Shown: positions 6,814 to 10,374 of the stretch, piece by piece
Numbering within the stretch: the stretch's first letter is position 1
Layout of the letters: the number at the start of each line of letters is the position of its first letter
NCBI GenBank assembly: GCA_025356735.1
Contig: JANXRT010000140.1
Coordinates: forward strand, 1 to 10,374
Source: Acetobacteraceae bacterium
GTDB taxonomy: Bacteria; Pseudomonadota; Alphaproteobacteria; Acetobacterales; Acetobacteraceae
Length of the DNA stretch: 10,374 nucleotides
Direction of reading: 5' to 3'
The notes under the pieces: model-generated
What the model saw: only the letters and a program-made list of their open reading frames with translations
Databases searched by the model: none
What the model was told of the DNA's origin: nothing
Program-made: the position numbers and the translations under genes

Positions 6814-7983
6814 ATGACTGAAGCCTGCATTGTCGGCTGGGCCCACGGCAAATTCGGCAAGCTCGATGAACCCGACGTCGAATCGCTGATCGGCACCGTC
6901 GCCGGCGCGGCCATTGCCGATGCCGGCATCGCGCCCTCCGAAATCGACGGCGTGTTTGTTTCCTTATTCAACAACGGCTTTGCCAACCAGGATTTCCCGT
7001 CCTCGCTGGCGATGCAGCTGCTGCCGGAGCTGCGGTTCAAGCCGGCGACGCGGTATGAGAACGCCTGCGCCTCGGGTTCCGCCGCGGTGCACGGCGCGCG
7101 GGATTTCCTGGCCGCCGGGCGCGGAAAATTCGCGCTGGTGATCGGCGCCGAGAAGATGACCTCGACCCCTAACGCCCGCGTTGGCGACATCCTGCTGAAT
7201 GCGGCGTATCGCGCCGAGGAGGGCGAGATCCCGGCCGGGTTCGCCGGCGTGTTCGGCCAGATCGCCGACCGGTATTTCCAGCGCTACGGCGATCAGTCGG
7301 ACGCGCTTGCCGCCATCGCCGCCAAGAACCACAAGAACGGCGTTGCCAACCCCTATGCCCAGATGCGGCGTGACCTCGGCTTCGACTTCTGCCGCAACGT
7401 CAGCGACAAGAACCCCTACGTTGCGGCGCCGTTGAAGCGCACGGATTGCTCCCTTGTGTCGGACGGCGCGGCGGCGATGATCCTGACCGACGAGGACACC
7501 GCGCGCGCCATGAACAAGGCGATCCGGTTCCGCGCCGCCGTCCACGTCAACGACTATTTGCCGATCTCACGGCGCGACATCATCGCGTTCGAGGGCGCGC
7601 AGGAGGCCTGGAAGCGGGCACTGTCGGCGGCGAACCTGAAGCTTGGGGACCTGTCGTTCGTCGAAAGCCATGACTGCTTCACCGTGGCCGAGCTGATCGA
7701 ATACGAGGCGATGGGGCTGACCGAACCCGGTCAGGGCAAGCGCGCCATCCTGGAGGGCTGGACCCAGAAGGACGGCAAGCTCCCCGTCAATCCCTCCGGC
7801 GGGCTGAAGGCCAAGGGCCATCCGATCGGCGCCACGGGAGTTTCGATGCACGTCATCACCGCAATGCAGCTGGCGGGCGAGGCCGGGGAGATGCAGCTGC
7901 CGCGCGCCGACGTTGCCGGCATCTTCAACATGGGCGGGGCGGCGGTCGCCAACTATGTATCGATCCTGGAGCGGTTGCGCTGA
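6814..7983 (+). CDS. Thiolase, SCP-x/SCP2-like subfamily
   Basis: The 389-residue protein is a thiolase-fold enzyme expected to cleave a 3-ketoacyl-CoA with free CoA, or catalyse the reverse condensation. The nucleophile is C85 in YENACASGSAA. HDCF occupies 286-289 (C288) and GLKAKGHPIGATG (330-342) supplies H336. At the C-terminus, where degradative thiolases carry a CxG cysteine, this protein reads NMGGAA (372-377). That pattern is known from the SCP2-thiolase group, where the HDCF cysteine takes over the acid/base role. Start ATG 6814 is preceded by GGAG with eight-base spacing; the open frame reaches back to 6751 but lacks family similarity there. The stop overlaps the presumed ligase start. 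Side-chain thiolysis of bulky acyl-CoAs (sterol- or terpenoid-like) is typical of SCP-x relatives, but the substrate is unknown. Confidence 0.9.
   Translation: MTEACIVGWAHGKFGKLDEPDVESLIGTVAGAAIADAGIAPSEIDGVFVSLFNNGFANQDFPSSLAMQLLPELRFKPATRYENACASGSAAVHGARDFLAAGRGKFALVIGAEKMTSTPNARVGDILLNAAYRAEEGEIPAGFAGVFGQIADRYFQRYGDQSDALAAIAAKNHKNGVANPYAQMRRDLGFDFCRNVSDKNPYVAAPLKRTDCSLVSDGAAAMILTDEDTARAMNKAIRFRAAVHVNDYLPISRRDIIAFEGAQEAWKRALSAANLKLGDLSFVESHDCFTVAELIEYEAMGLTEPGQGKRAILEGWTQKDGKLPVNPSGGLKAKGHPIGATGVSMHVITAMQLAGEAGEMQLPRADVAGIFNMGGAAVANYVSILERLR
7968..7971 (+). promoter_or_regulatory. Ribosome-binding site supporting a CTG start for the ligase
   Basis: GGAG lies inside the end of the thiolase gene, eight bases before CTG at 7980. 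That CTG is part of CTGA, which contains the thiolase stop. The site supports initiation at this unusual codon, because no ATG, GTG or TTG in this frame lies nearby upstream. Confidence 0.5.
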
Positions 7984-9518
7984 TCCCGACCAGCAACCTC
8001 GTTCACTTCCTGCTGCAAACGGCCAGGCGCTTCCCCGATCGCCCGGGATTGATCTGGCGGGACCAGACCTGGACATGGGCGCAAATGGCCGGCCGCGTTC
8101 GCGCCGCGGCGGCCGGGTTGCGGAATGCGGGCGTCGTCAAGGGCGACCGTATCCTGGTGCACTCCCGCAACTCGAACGCGATGATCGAGACGATGTGGGC
8201 GAGCTGGATGATCGGCGCCGTCTGGGTGCCGACCAATTTCCGGCTCACCCCGCCGGAGGTCGCCCACCTCGCGCAGTCCTGCGGTGCCACGGCGCACATC
8301 TTCGAGGCCAGCTTTCCCGCCCACGCCGCGGCCGCGCGGGATGCCAACCCAGCCTGCCGGGTGGCGCTGGATATGGGTGCCGATTGGGAGCGGCTGGCGG
8401 CCGGCGGCGAGCCCCTGCCCGATCCGGTCGATGTCGATCGCGACGATCCCGCCTGGTTCTTCTACACGTCCGGCACCACGGGGCACCCCAAGGCGGCCAT
8501 CCTTACCCACGGCCAGATGGCGTTCGTGGTCACCAACCATCTTTGCGACCTGATGCCGGGCACGACCGAACACGACGCCTCGCTGGTGGTGGCGCCGCTG
8601 TCGCATGGGGCGGGCATCCATGCGCTGACCCAGGTCGCGCGCGGGGCCGTCAGCATCCTGATGTCGGGCGAGAAGCTGGATTGCGCGGAGGCGTTTGAGT
8701 TGATCGAGCGGCACCGCGTCACCAACCTGTTCACCGTGCCGACGATCCTGACGATGCTGAGCCGGCATGAGGCGGTGGACCGGCACGACCATGCCTCATT
8801 GCGTTACGTGATCTATGCCGGGGCGCCGATGTACCGCGCCGACCAGGTGCTGGCTTTGCGCAAGCTTGGCCCGGTGCTGGTGCAGTATTTTGGTCTCGGC
8901 GAGGTCACCGGCAACATCACCGTGCTGCCGCCGCATCTGCATAGCGTGGAGGATGATGCGGCGTTTCCGATCGGCAGCTGCGGCTATCCGCGCACGGGCA
9001 TGGAGATCGCCATCCTCGATGCCGCAGGCGTGCGGCAGGGGGCGGATGCAACGGGCGAGATCTGCGTTCGGGGGCCGGCGGTTTTCGCCGGCTACCACGC
9101 CAACCCGGAGGCCACGGCGAAGGCTTTTGCGCATGGCTGGTTTCACACCGGCGACCTTGGCCATCTGGATGCGCGGGGCTTCCTGTATATCACCGGCCGG
9201 CAGTCGGACATGTATATCTCCGGCGGCTCCAACGTGTATCCGCGGGAGATCGAGGAGGCGTTGCTGACCCATCCCGCGGTGGCTGAGGCCTGCGTGCTTG
9301 GCGTGCCGCACCCGAAATGGGGTGAGAGCGGGGTTGCGGTGCTGGTGCTGGCGGGCGAGGTCGAGGACGGTGCGTTGCTGGCCCACCTCGATGGCAGGTT
9401 GGCCCGGTACAAGTGGCCGGCGCGGTTCGTGCGGTGGGCGGAGCTGCCGAAATCGGGCTATGGCAAGGTTGCCAAGCGCGAGGTTGCCCAGCGGCTGGCC
9501 GATCTTCGGTTGGATTGA
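7980..9518 (+). CDS. AMP-forming acyl-CoA synthetase/ligase (ANL superfamily)
   Basis: This enzyme activates a carboxylic acid with ATP to an acyl-AMP and then a CoA thioester; 512 residues are predicted from the CTG start. The ANL core motifs are complete: P-loop TSGTTGHPK (163-171), QYFGLGEVTGN with E308 (the usual TE is GE here), HTGD (389-392), R407 in ITGRQ, the SGGSNVYPREIEE hinge region, and the A10 lysine K496 in PKSGYGKVAKRE. The family-like N-terminus (NLVHFLLQTARRFPDRPGL) lies upstream of the first standard start, TTG 8049, so translation must begin earlier. CTG 7980, overlapping the thiolase stop as CTGA and preceded by GGAG, is the only visible candidate. In the proposed pathway it provides the first CoA ester, as LvaE does in P. 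putida. Chain length and substrate class are undetermined. Confidence 0.9.
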   Translation: MIPTSNLVHFLLQTARRFPDRPGLIWRDQTWTWAQMAGRVRAAAAGLRNAGVVKGDRILVHSRNSNAMIETMWASWMIGAVWVPTNFRLTPPEVAHLAQSCGATAHIFEASFPAHAAAARDANPACRVALDMGADWERLAAGGEPLPDPVDVDRDDPAWFFYTSGTTGHPKAAILTHGQMAFVVTNHLCDLMPGTTEHDASLVVAPLSHGAGIHALTQVARGAVSILMSGEKLDCAEAFELIERHRVTNLFTVPTILTMLSRHEAVDRHDHASLRYVIYAGAPMYRADQVLALRKLGPVLVQYFGLGEVTGNITVLPPHLHSVEDDAAFPIGSCGYPRTGMEIAILDAAGVRQGADATGEICVRGPAVFAGYHANPEATAKAFAHGWFHTGDLGHLDARGFLYITGRQSDMYISGGSNVYPREIEEALLTHPAVAEACVLGVPHPKWGESGVAVLVLAGEVEDGALLAHLDGRLARYKWPARFVRWAELPKSGYGKVAKREVAQRLADLRLD

Positions 9519-9531
9519 ACAGGAGCCATCA

Positions 9532-9888
9532 ATGCCCGACGCGGTCGAGATTTCGATTATCACCGACTACCACGCCCATGTGTATTTCGACGCCGGCAGC
9601 CGGGCGGCAGCGGCCGAGTTGCGTCAGAACGTCGAAAACCGGTTCGCGGTGCGGATGGGAAGGTGGCACGAGGTTGCCGTGGGGCCGCACGTTCAGGCGA
9701 TGTACCAGATCGCGTTCGACGTTGCGTTGTTTGCGGAGCTGGTGCCGTTCCTGATGCTGAACCGGCAAGGTTTGAGCATCCTGGTCCATCCCCAGGCTGG
9801 CCGCCCCCGCGACGATCATCTGTTGCGCGCGCTATGGTTGGGCGAGCCGTTAGCGGTAAAGGGAGACGTACTGCCCGAGGCCGTATAG
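9532..9888 (+). CDS. DOPA 4,5-dioxygenase-family protein
   Basis: This small protein (118 aa) matches the DOPA 4,5-dioxygenase family (PF08883) in length and motif order: YHAHVYFD (13-20), VGPHVQAMYQIAF (50-62), LVHPQAG (84-90) and DDHLLRALWLG (94-104). Members are compact extradiol-type catechol dioxygenases with conserved histidines; H14, H16, H53, H86 and H96 are the candidate metal or catalytic residues here. Fungal members act in betalain-type chemistry, while the job of most bacterial ones is unknown. AGGAG (9521-9525) precedes ATG 9532 by six bases, and only 13 bases separate it from the ligase stop, so it belongs to the same operon. If active it would imply an aromatic diol among the pathway intermediates. 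An accessory role without ring cleavage cannot be excluded. Confidence 0.85.
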   Translation: MPDAVEISIITDYHAHVYFDAGSRAAAAELRQNVENRFAVRMGRWHEVAVGPHVQAMYQIAFDVALFAELVPFLMLNRQGLSILVHPQAGRPRDDHLLRALWLGEPLAVKGDVLPEAV

Positions 9889-9893
9889 GGTTT

Positions 9894-9915
9894 CAAAAGG
9901 GCGACGGCCCTTTTG
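9894..9915 (+). terminator. Terminator-like hairpin after the DOPA-dioxygenase-like gene
   Basis: A perfect nine-base inverted repeat, CAAAAGGGC (9894-9902) and GCCCTTTTG (9907-9915), encloses a GACG tetraloop five bases after the stop codon. The 3' arm ends in TTTT, giving a partial U-tract on the plus strand; the A-run of the other arm makes it usable in reverse too. It may terminate or attenuate transcription before the next gene. Confidence 0.6.
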
Positions 9916-9920
9916 CGGGT

Positions 9921-9935
9921 CTGGGCAGAGCCCAG
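9921..9935. repeat. Second hairpin, REP-like
   Basis: CTGGGC (9921-9926) and GCCCAG (9930-9935) form a perfect six-base stem with an AGA loop, directly behind the first hairpin, with further G-C pairing possible outside a bulge. The stretch GCGGGTCTGGGCAGAGCCCAG resembles GC-rich intergenic hairpins that I recall as common in Rhodospirillales genomes; copy number in this genome cannot be judged here. Confidence 0.4.
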
Positions 9936-9955
9936 CCTTACTTCAGGGATGTCTA

Positions 9956-10374
9956 ATGGCCACTCTAGATCGTTGTTTTAACGTTGCTGACCTACGGTTG
10001 GCGGCCAAGCGCAAGCTGCCGCGGGGCGTTTTCGAGTTCGTCGATCGCGGCACCGAGGATGAGGTTGCGTTGCGCAACAACCGTTCAGCGTTTGAGCGGC
10101 TGAAGCTGAAGCACCGCGCGCTGGTGGACGTGTCCGGACGGTCTATGGAAACCATGTTGTTCGGTAAGCCCGCCGGCATGCCGATGGCGATTGCGCCGAC
10201 TGGGGCGGCCGGGTTGTGCTGGTACGAAGGCGAGCTGGAACTGGCCAAGGCCGCTGCTGCCGCCCGCATTCCGTTTACCCTGGCGACGGGGTCGATGACC
10301 TCCATGGAGAAAATCGCGAAGGAGGCGCCGGGGCGGCTGTGGTTCCAGTTGTATGTCTGGAAGGAGCGCAAGCT
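9956..10374 (+). CDS. FMN-dependent alpha-hydroxy-acid dehydrogenase/oxidase (3' end outside window)
   Basis: An open frame runs from ATG 9956 to the window edge (139 complete codons) and encodes the N-terminal third of an FMN-dependent alpha-hydroxy-acid dehydrogenase (lactate, mandelate or glycolate oxidase superfamily, PF01070). Visible blocks are LPRGVFEFVDRGTEDEVALR (21-40), AIAPTGAAGL with the flavin-contacting APT, GELELAKAAAAARIPFTLATGS, and WFQLYVWKER near the end, where FQLYV carries the conserved Gln and Tyr. AGGGA at 9945-9949 gives a ribosome-binding site six bases upstream. The position matching substrate-binding Tyr24 of spinach glycolate oxidase is F28, a possible specificity change. 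It lies 67 bases downstream of the previous gene, beyond two hairpins, so it may be transcribed separately or only by read-through. It would oxidise a 2-hydroxy acid to a 2-oxo acid. Confidence 0.9.
   Translation, partial: MATLDRCFNVADLRLAAKRKLPRGVFEFVDRGTEDEVALRNNRSAFERLKLKHRALVDVSGRSMETMLFGKPAGMPMAIAPTGAAGLCWYEGELELAKAAAAARIPFTLATGSMTSMEKIAKEAPGRLWFQLYVWKERK

Noticed and set aside
8049..8051. TTG 8049 as the ligase start
   Set aside because: It would remove a family-typical N-terminal segment (LLQTARRFPDRPGL), and no ribosome-binding site precedes it as well as GGAG precedes CTG 7980.
1..10374. CRISPR array, tRNA, rRNA or riboswitch
   Set aside because: No regularly spaced repeats and no recognisable tRNA, rRNA or riboswitch core were found on reading both strands; a covariance-model scan was not possible.

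Overview
The window is GC-rich, densely packed bacterial DNA. An IS5-type insertion sequence, a PEP-CTERM (exosortase-substrate) gene and many acyl-CoA and hydroxy-acid enzymes suggest an alphaproteobacterium, plausibly of the Acetobacteraceae/Rhodospirillales. That placement is an inference from gene content and composition; no rRNA or other marker gene is present.

Layout. Positions 1-886 (minus) hold one end of an IS5-family element whose transposase runs off the left edge. Four bases separate its presumed target site from the stop codon of a cyclase-family hydrolase (894-1940, minus). That gene sits directly behind a TfdA/TauD-type 2-oxoglutarate dioxygenase (1943-2857, minus), and the two form an operon. 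A 154-bp divergent intergenic region separates them from a plus-strand cluster: APH-type phosphotransferase (3012-4082), ACAD10/11-like acyl-CoA dehydrogenase (4094-5263), SDR oxidoreductase (5260-6033), a frameshifted PEP-CTERM protein gene (6134-6624), SCP-x-like thiolase (6814-7983), AMP-forming acyl-CoA ligase (7980-9518), a small DOPA-4,5-dioxygenase-family protein (9532-9888), tandem hairpins (9894-9937), and the start of an FMN-dependent alpha-hydroxy-acid dehydrogenase (9956 to the right edge).

How the genes may work together. Ligase, kinase, acyl-CoA dehydrogenase, SDR and thiolase are the enzyme types needed to activate a hydroxy acid as its CoA ester, phosphorylate the hydroxyl, eliminate phosphate, oxidise the resulting 3-hydroxyacyl-CoA and cleave it by thiolysis. 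This is the logic of the levulinate (Lva) pathway of Pseudomonas putida and of mammalian ACAD10/11. The flanking dioxygenase, cyclase-like hydrolase, DOPA-dioxygenase-like protein and hydroxy-acid dehydrogenase suggest the real substrate is a larger, possibly aromatic or ether-containing, acid that is trimmed first. The substrate cannot be read from the sequence.

The points most worth a second look are this gene set as a possible undescribed hydroxy-acid pathway, an apparent CTG start codon for the ligase, and the frameshifted cell-surface gene lodged between two halves of a catabolic cluster.
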